Positions 1 through 12,300 of a stretch of 64,000 bases of DNA are shown here, one piece after another. Each line of letters opens with the position of its first letter. The stretch's first letter is position 1. The notes below the pieces were generated by a model. The model worked only from the letters and a program-made list of their open reading frames with translations, was not told the DNA's origin and did no database searches. Source of the stretch: Petrosia ficiformis (Eukaryota > Porifera > Demospongiae > Haplosclerida > Petrosiidae); NCBI GenBank assembly GCA_947044365.1, contig OX345645.1, forward strand, positions 3,977,741 to 4,041,740. Reading direction: 5' to 3'. The position numbers and the translations under genes are program-made.

Positions 1-244
1 AGCACAAGCAAAATGTGTTTTAACTGGTTTGTAGTACTTTGAATTGACGGATATTGGCATTCGGCAGAGATGGAGTAGAATAAAGTACATTGGCATTCTT
101 TCACTAAACCTGGGTAAGCGTGTCGTTTTCTAGTGATGTAAGTAACATCCAGAAATATAGCACTGAATGCATGTGGTACTACTAACTGTGCTCTATATGG
201 AATACTGTGAGTACATGTACCTTATAACAATTACATATCATAAA
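1..244. other. Unassigned A+T-rich sequence
   Basis: No coding similarity or clear repeat is visible. It presumably lies in the long intron after RASA1 exon 2, because the rest of that gene must lie beyond the left edge. Confidence 0.4.
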
Positions 245-905
245 TAGTACATACAATTATAAATACATACAATTAACAATTATACATATAAACAATACAT
301 GTGCATGTAATTATAAACAATACAATTAACAATTATACATATAAACAATACATGTACATGCAATTATAAACAATACATGACATACAATTAACAATTATAC
401 ATATAAACAATACATGTACATGCAATTATAAACAATACATGTACATACAATTAACAATTATACATATAAACAATACATGTACATGCAATTATAAACAATA
501 CATGTACATACAATTAACAATTATACATATAAACAATACATGTACATGCAATTATAAACAATACATGTACATACAATTAACAATTATACATATAAACAAT
601 ACATGTACACGCAATAATAAACAAATCATGTACATACAATTAACAATTATACAATAAACAATACATGTACATGCAATTATAAACAATACATGTACATACA
701 ATTAACAATTATACATATAAACAATACATGTACATGCAATTATAAACAATACATGTACATACAATTAACAATTATACAATAAACAATACATGTACATGCA
801 ATTATAAACAATACATGTACATACAATTAACAATTATACATACATGTATAAACAATACATGTACATACAATTAACAATTATAATTATAAACAATACTTAT
901 ATATA
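245..905. repeat. Minisatellite, about 63-base unit
   Basis: A 63-base unit built from acaatacatgtacatgcaat and acaattaacaattatacat blocks repeats about ten times with small indels. Because 63 is a multiple of three, one plus-strand frame stays open through several units and gives a spurious 72-codon reading frame (439-657). Confidence 0.9.
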
Positions 906-960
906 TACAATACATAATAAACAATTTTATATAATAGTTAGAACACACTTTACTGTGATT

Positions 961-1085
961 ATGTGTTTTAATGTAGCATGAGGGCGGGTCAATAAAGGTT
1001 GAGTTTACATAATGCACGAGCCGAAGGCGAGTGCGTTGTGTAAACGAGACCTTTATTGACCGCCAAGTGCTACATTGAAACACAC
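961..1085. repeat. Foldback (inverted-repeat) element
   Basis: Arms of about 55 bases (961-1015 and 1031-1085) are imperfect reverse complements around the spacer gagccgaaggcgagt. Both arms contain gtcaataaaggt and a aatgtagca block. It looks like a small non-autonomous foldback element. The sequence after it, up to about 1670, shows only short local repeats around gtgcaataa and no gene. Confidence 0.7.
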
Positions 1086-1670
1086 AATGCACTGTCAAGT
1101 GTGTTATAAGACAATCTGGTGAACTACCACTGTTGTTGGAGCAGCTTCGTTAGTAGAGGTGAGCAAAGTGTGCAATAACTACTTATTGCACGCAAAAGTG
1201 TGCAATAAGTGATTTAATGGTCAATCATGTGACACATTATCTGCACTCTGATTGGCCACAGGTCACATGATCAGCAATAATTAATAATAAAAATAATAAT
1301 TATTAATTATAACAAACAAAATGTACTTATGCATAATTGGTACAGCACCAATATTTACAGCAGTATCGTCTTTTCAATGTAAGTAAACTAATTATTTACA
1401 CAAAATGCAATTGAACTTGCTAGGCTTTACTACAGAGGTGCTTCCTTTTAGAATCTTCTACATTATGAAACATCTCCCTATGATGAGTGTGCTTTAAAGA
1501 GGCCTTTGTGGCTAGAAAGAGACATCAGTATTATATAGAATTATTCACTAGCCAATTGGATATATTTCTTTTATCGAAAAGAAAAAAAAAGAGAGCCAAC
1601 ATTTGACACCTCTTCATCAGGGCATAAAAAGTAAAACTAGCAATGTGACTTATATAGATACAAGTAAGAA

Positions 1671-1846
1671 AAGATAAGGGAGTAACAAAATAAATAAATT
1701 AAATAATTCTTATTGTTACCAAACAGGTTGCTTATTATTTATTCGTTTTAGACTCTATACCCTGTTTATTTTAAATATTTTTAGACTACAATACCCTCTC
1801 TACTTTATCGTTATTTAATTTGTTTATTTTGTTACTCCCTTATCTT
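1671..1846. mobile_element. MITE-like element with 36-base terminal inverted repeats
   Basis: The left end (1671-1706) begins aagataagggagtaacaaaa, and the right end (1811-1846) is its reverse complement with one mismatch in 36. About 100 bases of A+T-rich sequence lie between. No coding capacity. I could not identify a convincing target duplication. Confidence 0.65.
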
Positions 1847-2211
1847 ACGTGTTGAAACATTGGGTCTCTTTTGTTTCAAATATCAGTTAGGAGTATTGGT
1901 TATAATTTTCTCTAATTCCAGATATTGGAAAATCGATTCCCATGTCAGTGCAACACTAATAAACAATTCAATACATGTGACCTAATTTTCAAGAGATACT
2001 TTTCTGCAAAATAATTTGCTGAAACGCTTACCTTCAATTGCTAATATTATGACTTACAAATACAAAATATCATTGACTTACCGTACAAAATAATGGAATG
2101 ATGAGTAATTAGAGGTAAGCAATTGATCAAAATTATTTTTGGGGCAAGTATCCCTTTTTAAAAATTAGTTCACATAAGTAATTATATACATGTACACCTG
2201 CCAGCTGAGCT

Positions 2212-2284
2212 GCCTTGGTAGCTCAGTTGGTAGAGCATCTGTCTGGAGTACAGAGTGTCGTAGGTTCGAATCCAACTTGAGGCA
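2212..2284 (+). other. tRNA-like SINE head, anticodon-position GGA
   Basis: The sequence folds as a cloverleaf: acceptor gccttgg against ttgaggc with three G-U pairs, D arm gctc...gagc, anticodon stem tctgt/acaga with loop ctggagt, and a T arm with loop ttcgaat. The anticodon position reads GGA (serine), but the variable arm is only about five bases whereas genuine tRNA-Ser has a long one. A functional tRNA gene is therefore unlikely; I treat it as the SINE promoter. Confidence 0.65.
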
Positions 2285-2368
2285 ACTCTCAAAAAATTTT
2301 CATTTTCCCATTGCCTGAGGTGTCTTTCTTTCTTTCTTTCTACATCTCTGATAACATCATGTACATGT
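2212..2368 (+). mobile_element. tRNA-derived SINE, full-length copy
   Basis: A 73-base tRNA-like head (2212-2284) is followed by a short body, a (ctttctttc)n tract and the end acatctctgataacatcatg. The post-head part recurs at about 56583-56671 without the head, so this is a dispersed family and not a lone tRNA pseudogene. A pol III box A (tagctcagttgg) and box B (ggttcgaatcc) are both intact in the head, the usual internal promoter of SINEs. It lies in the RASA1 intron downstream of exon 2. Confidence 0.75.
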
Positions 2369-2633
2369 ACAGGAAGCCACACTCAGTATCACTAATTTTA
2401 GGTGTGAAGTAAAAGTGGCTCTTAGAATGTCTAATCCCGTTAGCTGTACAGACTATAGGATTTGTGGTTTTAGGGTTTAGGATTTAGGATTAGACATAAT
2501 GGTACAGCTGTAATCTTATACTAAATTAAATATTCTATTATCTACTGACATTCTGAGATTATACATTCTGTGAATGATCTTGAAATGATTGCAAAGGGAT
2601 GATGTCACCATCATACTATATATAATTATATAT

Positions 2634-2675
2634 ACATGTGTGTGTATATATATATATATATATAATTATATATAC

Positions 2676-2715
<40 letters not shown>

Positions 2716-2873
2716 GTATACATGTATAATGATCAATAATTATAATTAATATAATTAGGAAGCACAATCAGTTTGCTTGTATAAGCATGTCTGTAGCTGT
2801 AACCCAAGCTATACAAACTATAAGGTATAATTAGAGAGTGTGAGTATCTGTGTGTGTGTGTGTGTCAGTATTA

Positions 2874-2904
<31 letters not shown>

Positions 2905-2905
2905 A
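2634..2905. repeat. (TA)n and (GT)n microsatellites
   Basis: Alternating ta runs (2645-2707) are interspersed with tgtgtgta, followed by gt runs at about 2849-2903. The minus-strand reading frame across 2871-3086 is translated microsatellite. A further agac/cagacagc microsatellite lies at 3195-3250. Confidence 0.85.
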
Positions 2906-3250
2906 AGTCAGTGGAGTCAGTATGAAATATATGTATGTACCTATGTGTGTGTATGCATGTGTAATTGTGTATGCATAAGATATACTGTACATGTATTGTA
3001 CGATGTGTTGTGCTCATAGTTCCACTCACAACAATTAGAAACAGAAACAGACACAGACACAGACAGACAAACAGACACAAAGTCATGTTATGTGTTTATC
3101 AATGAATTGAAACTAATTAAAGGTTGAAATAACTACAAATAAGGATATTGAAACACCACCAGAAAACAAAACGAAATTTCTGAAAAAACTGTACACAGAC
3201 AGACAGCCAGACAGACAGACAGATAGACAGCCAGACAGACAGACAGCCAG

Positions 3251-4407
3251 AGTATTTGAAAGGCGTTTACAACTAGAGTGTGGAAGAATAGATATCAATG
3301 ACACAATACAAAAGAGTAGCAAGCTCTTTGTTCAGTTCGATCTCATCAGAAATAATCGTCGCCATCTTCGCACGTTTTTCACATGGATATGGGTATGTTG
3401 AGGCGAGACACTGTCAAATGCACATGCTTGTAACCACATGTTGACTATCACAATAGTAGTTTTTAACTATCACTGTCATGATAGTAACACTGACAATAAC
3501 GATAGTCATACTATCACCCAGCCCTAGTTATAGCAAAATATATTACATTAGTTTAGATTAGTTAGTACAATGTACACATGCACCTACAATTAACCCTCGC
3601 CCATGTAGGCAGGGTGAAGGGTTACTGTAATCAGGTTGTCTGTCTGTCTAATTGTACTAGGGCACTGGATTAAAATAAAATGTTGAAATGGATTAGCTTT
3701 GAAACAACTTTAGTATCATGATTCGGTATCATAGTACAATTATATAGTGTTCCCTATTGTGATTATAGATGATGATTGTTTGGACAACCACTTTCACTAC
3801 TGTCTGTCTGTTTGTCTGTCTGTCTGTTTCCGAACTTTCTGGAAAACTAACAACATTGGCACTTCAATCGAGCTGCCAACAGACTTGAAATTATACAAAA
3901 ATCAAAATAAAAGACAGGCTTTTTCTAAAACCTTTTACGATTGATGTTTCACTACTTGATAACAAAAGAGTACATGGAAACACAACTCAAGGCTATCACT
4001 CTTGAAGCCCTGCTTGAAATTGAGTACAATTGACATAGTGGCTGCACTGGCTCTAAGCTTTCTGCCATAAGTCACTTTCTAGCTCAACCTAGTTCATTTC
4101 ATGCACATGATTGGAGCCACACAACTATTTTATACTTGCTCTGCTCTTCTTACAATATATATGACTTGCGTATTCATGTAGTGTAAGTTGTACCACACAC
4201 AATATACACATCTATTTGTATATTATGCAATTGATTTCTTGTCAGTAATAATTCATTTCTAATCACACTGGATCTAAACTGCAAGCGCATTCGTTTAGTT
4301 AGAGAGTTTAGATAAATAACAGTACACTAAACTCAGAATAAAAGTTATAGTTATACTCACACCATGTAGTACTTTTAGTTACGTACAGCTGAAATAAAAT
4401 AACATAC
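3251..4407. other. Intronic sequence, no exon found
   Basis: I looked on the minus strand for the SH3 domain that should follow the first SH2 domain of RASA1 and saw none. The stretch holds a ctgt microsatellite near 3800 and otherwise unique A+T-rich sequence. Confidence 0.4.
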
Positions 4408-7400
4408 CATTGGTGGCATAACAGGAACCTCTAATCTCTCATTCTCCAGTATACAGGAGCAGTTAGTATAATATCCAATGAGATCAACCAGAGAGGAGAA
4501 CTGACGACCACCAATATAGTAGTCACCACAAACAGAATTGATTTTAAAATGATGAATCTGTCTATGTTTGCTGAGGTATGCTATGGCATAGTCACCAGGT
4601 TGGTTGGTACTATCTCGAACTAAGTAAGCTCCGGGTTCTGCCATGTTTTGCAGTCTTTCGTATGATTCTTGGCGTGAAATGTTTCCATGATACCATCTGA
4701 AAGGAATAAAATATGTCTAATTAATTACACATTTCATTATTAATGTTGATTAAGGCTAGGTATAAATAATCAGTACTGTGTGCTACACACATGTATTTCG
4801 TAAAGCTACTTTACTTTGTCTTTTCATACTAATTTTCAAAAAGCTCATAAACATTTTTATACAATAATATCAAATAGTTAGTCTGTCTATTCAACAAATT
4901 CTGTTTTGTTTCTTGCTAAAGTAAGCATTTAAGAGAAGAGACTATGGTGTCAAAACTACAAAAGATCACAAAGCCTCCTGATTTTTAAATTAGTGCCAAC
5001 ACAAAAAGATTATTGATATACACTGTACTATCAGTAAATATACTGCTAGTATATCGATTTACTTTATGTATATACAGGGTAAGGAATAAGCCTGTTGAGC
5101 AATGATGGAATGTGTGCTTTATGGCTATAATGTCAAGATCTCGTCTCCATTTGGTGGTATCTTTTAATACATAACATTACATCATATCAATACTAGATTT
5201 GTTACAGTATATTAGTACTGTACTACCACAGTATACTAGATTTGTTATAGTATATGACAAATCATGGCTATTAGTACTGTACTACCATAGTATACTAGAT
5301 TTGTTATAGTATATGACAAATCATGGCTATTAGTACTGTACTACCATAGTATACTAGATTTGTTATAGTATATGACAAATCATGGCTATTAGTACTGTAC
5401 TACCATAGTATACTAGATTTGTTATAGTATATGACATAGCATACTAGAATACTAGATTTGTTATAGTAAATCATGGCTATTCGTACTGTACTACCACAGT
5501 ATACTAGATTTGTTATAGTATATTAGTACTGTACTACCATAGTATACTAGATTTGTTATAGTATATGACATAGCATACTAGATTTGTTATAGTAAATCAT
5601 GGCTATTCGTACTGTACTACCACAGTATACTAGATTTGTTATAGTACAACTACCATAGTATACTAGATTTGTTATAGTACAACTACCATAGTATACTAGA
5701 TTTGTTATAGTACAACTACCATAGTATACTAGATTTGTTATAGTATAACTACCATAGTACACTAGATTTGCAACTCATGGCTATTAGTGCTGTACTACCA
5801 CAGTATACTAGATTTGTTATAGTATATGACATAGCATACTAGATTTGTTATAGTAAATCATGGCTATTCGTACTGTACTACCACAGTATACTAGATTTGT
5901 TATAGTATATGACAAATCATGGCTACTGTACTAATAGCAGTAGTATACTAGCTTTGTTATAGTATGACATAGTATACTAGATTTGTTATAGTAAATCATG
6001 GCTATTCGTACTGTACTACCACAGTATACTAGATTTGTTATAGTATAACTACCATAGTATACTAGATTTGTTATAGTATACAACTCATGGCTATTAGTAC
6101 TGTACTACCACAGTATATTAGATTTGTTATAGTATAACTACCATAGTATACTAGATTTGTTATAGTATACAACTCATGGCTATTAGTACTGTACTACCAC
6201 AGTATACTAGATTTGTTCTAGTACAACTACCATAGTATACTAGATTTGTTATAGTATAACTACCATAGTACACTAGATTTGTTATAGTATACAACTCATA
6301 GCTATTAGTACTGCACTACCACAGTATACTAGATTTGTTATAGTACAACTACCACAGTATACTAGATTTGTTATAGTATACAACTCATGGCTACTCGTAC
6401 TGTGCTACATACCATAGTATACTAGATTTGTTATAATATACAACTCATGGCTACTAGTACTGTACTACCATAGTATAGTAAGTATACTAGATTTTCAATA
6501 CTACAACAAACCTGATGAAGTGTCGTGCCATAAAAAGATTGACAAATAATTTTACTATTATTATAACATGGTTGTAAAAACACACACACTTCAATCTACT
6601 TCATGTCTTCGCTTACGAAAGCCTTCTAAAATTAGTGTAATAATACTTAAAAGTATTTGATTGTGAAAGCATGTGGTATCACAGGGGCTTTCATTATACA
6701 CAACATCTGGCCTGTAATAACATTGATTGCTTATATTTAGTTTAAGGAAAGTAATTTGAGAGCAGGATGGAAGGAAGATGCGATGCGATGCGATATGCCA
6801 TCCTGTATTTAAGGTTGAGGCTGAGCCCAAGGAGAGCTAGATGACTTCCACTAATACTCACAGACTGGCCAGTATCAGGGGCAGAGTTTTTGATAAGTTT
6901 TGAAGCATGAGCCAAATTGGCTCAAAAATGGTTAGTGTGTGCACCATTGAGAATACATCTTGAGCCAATTAACAAAGATTTAATGCTGTTAGTGACAATA
7001 TAATCATAATTAACTGCGCCATTGACCCAAAGAGAGAACTGTGCAGTGCCAAATAAGAAGCTCTTTGAGCCAATGGTGCACCATATGACCTTATCAAAAA
7101 CACTGATCTAATACTCCATTCAAATTTTGTATTACAAGTGGGTATTAAGTGTTTCATCCTTACAACACTACATATACATGTATTATGTGAGAAATTGTCC
7201 TTCTGACAGTTCAGGGTTCTCACTAGGCTCCTATAAGGGGGCATGTTGGCCCCCTATCACACCAGAATACCCCCTTATTTATCATTTTTTACACTGTTTT
7301 GTCCCCTATTGAAAAATTTTCTTAATCAAAATTCAAATTATTAGGTTGCCTCACTGAAGCAGACATTTGACTTGTGGATGGTTTAAACACTGAAGAACAA

Positions 7401-8905
7401 GGTGTTTGACTCGCCGAAGTTGCCAAACTTGGGTTTCTTTGGCATCGACATATTGGTCCACGTTAAAATGGGCCACACCTCTCATGAATAATTAATTAGT
7501 TGTAAAATTTTTCGCACTTCACGCCATTTTTTCCCCAATGTATTCCCCTATTTTTTCCCCCTGGCGAGAACCCTGCTTCTGAGCTATTCCAATTTGTAAA
7601 AACTATCCATGTATTAGCTACAGGCTACTAGTTACAATTGTAACTATATAGTATCCTGTAACTGTCATAATATAAATAAAATATGTCTCATGAGACATAT
7701 TTTATTTATATTATGACAGGAAAAAAAACAAGCTATTGCATTTTAAGTGTACTGGAAAAAAAGGTCTTATAAGTTTTTATACAACTATCAATGATGCAAT
7801 ATTCTGGTTATGGAGTACTATACTTGCCCCCAGGGCTCTAGTACTTGTCACCTGTGCCAAGTAAAGCATGCTGAGAGATGGTATGTACATGTGTAATAAT
7901 CATAACAATGTAATAATACCAACAATAACAGTAATAATGATCATAACTCAACCAAATATGCAACAAGTATTTACAATACTTTTTTTAATTTTCCTACAGA
8001 AAAAGAAATAATTTTAACGCCAAAAAGTTACTATTGTTTAACTGAAATTTATACTACCCTAAAAACAGTGAACGGTTAAAGAAAAGATTTGACTAATAAT
8101 TGAGGAAAGCCTGAGTGGACCCCACACTAATGTACTAGAGATTGGCTGGTTGATTGGTTCATTGTTGGTTCATATACCATACATATATCTTACTGAAAAT
8201 TCAAAATTAATTAATTACTTTTCTCTTTCTTATTTTGAATATTGAATTCTACCTCCAACTACCTCTTCGCCATTTTTTATGACATGTGGCTAATTAATTA
8301 CTAATTAGTGGTTAAATACCAATGCTTGTACCACAATGAATGTATTAAGCTAGTAGTTAATATAATACACATTTTGACTGTATTCAGTACCAGAATTAAT
8401 TAAAATTTTTATATCAAAAATGAAATAAATTTGAAGGGAATAGCTAGCTACTAATGTTCAGCTGAAATATGCACTGCCGTCAAAAATAAATGGATAATGG
8501 TTTAAGACTTTACCATTAATAGGTATATTCAGTGATATTTTCCATGTGAATTCCTGCTCTCACAAAAGTTAAATTCCCAACAGAAAACACATTAATTACA
8601 AATTGATGTAGTATAATTATTTTAATAATACTACATGTAACTATGATGTTATCACACATATGTGTGTACATGTCTACTCACGAATCTGGTGGAGGAGCTG
8701 ATAAATCAAGAGGATCTTCATCTTCTGAGACTTCATCATAGGAATCTCCTTCCTCTTCAGCAAATATGGCGTATGTTAATGTACGCTCTAGATAGTCGAG
8801 CTGTTGGTAGATACTATCAGGTAAATATGGTTCTTCTCCACCTGGATCGGAATATTGTTCAAATTCTGACAAAGACGGTGGTCGAAGGAGTCTTTCCGAC
8901 GCCAT
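4408..8905 (-). CDS. RASA1: RASA1 (p120 RasGAP) homologue, first two coding exons
   Basis: Exons: 8682-8905 and 4408-4696; the gene continues beyond the left edge. p120 RasGAP binds phosphotyrosine proteins through its SH2 domains and switches off Ras at the membrane. Exon 1 encodes an acidic 74-residue leader ending DPLDLSAPPPDS, as in the vertebrate protein just before its first SH2. Exon 2 supplies the N-terminal SH2: WYHG start, YLVRDS with the phosphotyrosine-binding Arg, then HHFKI, CGDYYIGGR and FSSLVDLIGYY, which are close to the RASA1 N-SH2 and unlike Src or CSK SH2s. Phases agree (GAT TC + A TGG; donor after ATG). The leader is much shorter than the roughly 180-residue human one. 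The SH3, second SH2, PH, C2 and GAP parts are not in the window. The ATG at 8903-8905 is the natural start. Confidence 0.85.
5190..6490. repeat. Satellite-like repeat, core actagatttgttatagta
   Basis: About 1.3 kb inside RASA1 intron 1 is made of irregular copies of actagatttgttatagta alternating with caaatcatggctatt and agtactgtactaccata blocks. Unit length varies from about 24 to 60 bases, so copies were probably added by unequal exchange of sub-blocks. Reading frames here are artefacts. Confidence 0.9.
6882..7105. mobile_element. hAT-type MITE, family A copy 1
   Basis: It starts cagagtttttgataag and ends cttatcaaaaacactg, giving terminal inverted repeats of about 16 bases with one mismatch. 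The interior matches the element at 40954-41168 in inverted orientation, including gagccaattaacaaag and tggttagtgtgtg. Flanking 8-mers (atcagggg, atctaata) no longer match, so this copy is probably older. Confidence 0.75.
7212..7575. mobile_element. hAT-like non-autonomous element, family B
   Basis: Ends cagggttctc and gagaaccctg are perfect 10-base inverted repeats of the hAT CAGGG type. The interior carries ccacacctctcatgaataat, a block also seen in the element at 11710-12063. A possible target duplication (cttctgac / cttctgag) is offset by four bases on the left, so it is uncertain. Confidence 0.6.
7662..7719. repeat. Perfect 58-base palindrome
   Basis: Two 29-base arms centred between 7690 and 7691 (gtctca|tgagac at the centre) are exact reverse complements with no spacer. 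It lies in RASA1 intron 1. The rest of the intron to 8681 shows no coding or repeat structure I can name. Confidence 0.9.
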
Positions 8906-9308
8906 GTTAAACGGTGTGCTATAGCCTAGTATAGTATACTGTATAATTATATATATGTACAGTTAAATACTAGGCGTGGCTTCAGGTTGAAAGAGAAAGT
9001 CGACAGTCATGACTATATAGCATGATAGAAGCACTGTTTTTTAATATTATATTAATTATTAATTTTAACTTTAATATTTTCATTAATTTTGTGGAAATAA
9101 GAAAAGGTGAAATGAAATTGATTTAGTAAAATAGACCGCGTATAATATATTACGATACGCAAACAAAATTTTAACAAATATATATAATTATTATAATATA
9201 ATAACTATAATTATATAGTTATACAAAAAAAACCTAGGGAACAACGACAAAGAAACATTAACTTTGGTGAAATAAAATCCACACATACATGTAAACAAGA
9301 AATATAAA
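8906..9308 (-). promoter_or_regulatory. RASA1 5' flank / SHB-like 3' flank
   Basis: Only 403 bases separate the SHB-like stop from the RASA1 start on the same strand. The RASA1 promoter and the SHB-like 3' UTR must share this A+T-rich stretch. No TATA box or other element is distinctive. Confidence 0.4.
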
Positions 9309-12300
9309 TTAATCCATTCTATTTATGAAATTAATTTTTCCTACTGGAAATCCAAGCCTACGATGATTAATGTGTTTAATTGTGAGTGGGTGTTGAGTAT
9401 AGTATGCTATACAATCCGGTACTGAATTAAATGGAGCACTGAACTGACCCAATACATAACCTGCTCTCTCCATTTGTATCCGTAGATGAATAAAACCTTG
9501 TGCAGCAGGACTTGTTCTATCTCTGAGGAATAGATATAAACAGAAATACAATATATTGAGTGTGTGTGGGGGAGGAGTAAATAAAAATTATTTATTACAA
9601 TTATAATTATAATCATAATATAGTGTACATGTACATATAAATGTACACATATACATAGATACATATATAGACAATAAAAAAATACCCACAAATTAATAAT
9701 AATTATAGTGTAATACTATTATTTTAGTGTATATACATGTAGTACTATTGATAATACTGCATCACTCACAGTAGTATAGTATACATGTACTGTATTGTAC
9801 TGTATTGTATAGCCATTTCAAGTACTATTGATAATACTGCATCACTCACAGTAGTATAGTATACATGTACTGTATTGTACTGTATTGTACTGTATTGTAT
9901 AGCCATTTCAAGTACTATTGATAATACTGCATCACTCACAGTAGTATAGTATACATGTACTGTATTGTACTGTATTGTACTGTGTACTGTATTGTATAGC
10001 CATTTCAAGTACTATTGATAATACTGCATCACTCACAGTAGTATAGTATACATGTACTGTATTGTACTGTATTGTACTGTGTACTGTATTATATAGCCAT
10101 TTCAAGTACTATTGATAATACTGCATCACTCACAGTAGTATAGTATACATGTACTGTATTGTATAGCCATTTCAAGTACTATTGATAATACTACATCACT
10201 CACAGTAGTATAGTATACATGTACTGTATTGTATAGCCATTTCATAGTCCAATACTATACAATTGTACATACATACAGTACAAGTATACACTGTATTATA
10301 TATTCTAGTGTACTGTACTATATTGAAGAGTGATTTTTATTAAGACTGGGATGATCAATCAATTAATCAATTAATCAATCAATATTGAAAATTGTTCTGA
10401 TTATAAGTCTGTGATATTGATTATAACAGAAGACAGGCATGCAACAGCAAATAATGTAAGTGCCTTTTTGATCATCAAATGGGAGAAGTTTCCTGCATTA
10501 ATTGACTTACATGTAACTGCCCTAATTACATGTACTTCCGCTGATTTTAATCGATTATCAATCGATTTGAAGTTAGTAATCAATTTCTAGAATCTCAGCC
10601 AATTCCCAGCCCTAAGTTTTATAGTCCAATACGCTATACAAGTGCACATACATACAGTACAGAGTATACACTGTACTGCATTACATTGTATTGTAGTGTA
10701 CTGTACTCAGTGTACTGTATAGTCCAATACGCTATACAAGTACACATACATACAATACAGAGTATACACTGTACTGCATTACATTGTATTGTATTGTAGT
10801 GTACTGTACTGTACTGTACTGGACTGTACTGCATTGTACTGTACTGTACTAGTGGTTTTTATACTGTACAATAATTATACATAGATACATATATGTACAT
10901 ACATTAATCTGTACATGTATATTCAATCTACATTTGAGGGGTTAAGGTTCCCCCTATCACATTCAAATCTCTTGCCCTTTATATTGTTTTTCATGTGGGC
11001 TAAATGTCTCCCTTTAGGTTTTCAGTTCTAAAAAATGCATGTTGATACAGACACACTTGGTAAAATTTAAAATAAATGCAAAATGTCCCCTCAGGCAAGA
11101 ACATTGCATGCTAGACAGACAGTGTTGTTATTTTGATCTTTGATGTTGTTTATTAACCAGCACTCATGTAGGTGGAAGGAAGGGTTACTGTGATCATCTA
11201 TATATTACCACTGGAAAACTAACAACATTAGCCATTAGCACTTCCAACAAACTACCAGCAGAATCATAAAAGGTAATGAAGTATGAATAAACGTTTTTTC
11301 TAAAACCTTTTGGTTTTAGCTACAATGTACATGTGTATTTGGTTTAACACATGGCTATACTGTTTCCTGATCTTGAGAAGATTTCTGGGAGCAAATGGAT
11401 ACAAACACAACTCATCTTATTTGAAGGCTATGGCTGACAATCACTGCCTGTACAATTGATATCAGTAAGATTTCTGCTATGACAGTCACTTTCTACATGC
11501 ACATGATGTTATTGTGCACACAATTCATACAAAGAATGATGACAATTTTAATAATTATAATTATTTACAAAGGTGAGTGAATTTTTTATTATATACTTGT
11601 GGTGAGGGTTCTGTATCTTGAGTGCATTTGAATGTTTCTTACGTGTACCTGTCTATGGATCAACATTCACATTTGCTAAAAAAAAGGATGATTCCTTCAT
11701 ATAAGGATACAAGGGCGTATCTAGCAGTAGTAGGCTTTAGCCTACCCTGAGATTTTGAACTTATTTCTTAATTACTTTTCAACATAATTATAAATATTAA
11801 AATAAATTATATACATTATACTTACAGGATAAATAATAATGATAATTATGTTGGAAATACAATTGTTTTCCTGACAACTTTTGATTCTTTTCAGTAAATA
11901 CAGCTGAGATCACTTCTAGCACCACCATATTATACAAATTTGTTGTTATTAAATGACCACGCCCCTCATGAATAATTAAGTAGCTAAAATTTTTCCCTGT
12001 GCTACACGTGCTGTTTTCTTTAAGCCTACCCTATTTTTTCTTCCGGGTATACATGTACCCTTGTAAGGATATACAAACCACCAAATACATGACACAGAAC
12101 ATATATATATATATATACTGATGTAACCATAGCGATATTTGCTTTATGAAGAAGCAACCAAAAAACAATTTTTTGGTTGCTTATTATAACAGTGTATACT
12201 ATGCATACTATGCAGTATGTGGCTAATAAGGGCGTGTGATCACTTCTACAAACTGATAAACGTTCTTCAGAAATCATTAATAATATATTATTAATGATTT

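Noticed and set aside
871..1098. 75-codon minus frame
   Set aside because: It runs through the foldback element at 961-1085 and the minisatellite; no protein features.
2212..2284. Functional tRNA-Ser gene
   Set aside because: No long variable arm, three G-U pairs in the acceptor stem, and the flank recurs as a dispersed repeat; a SINE head explains it better.
5190..6490. CRISPR-like array
   Set aside because: Repeats are irregular, with spacers that are themselves repeated, and the context is a eukaryotic intron with no cas genes.
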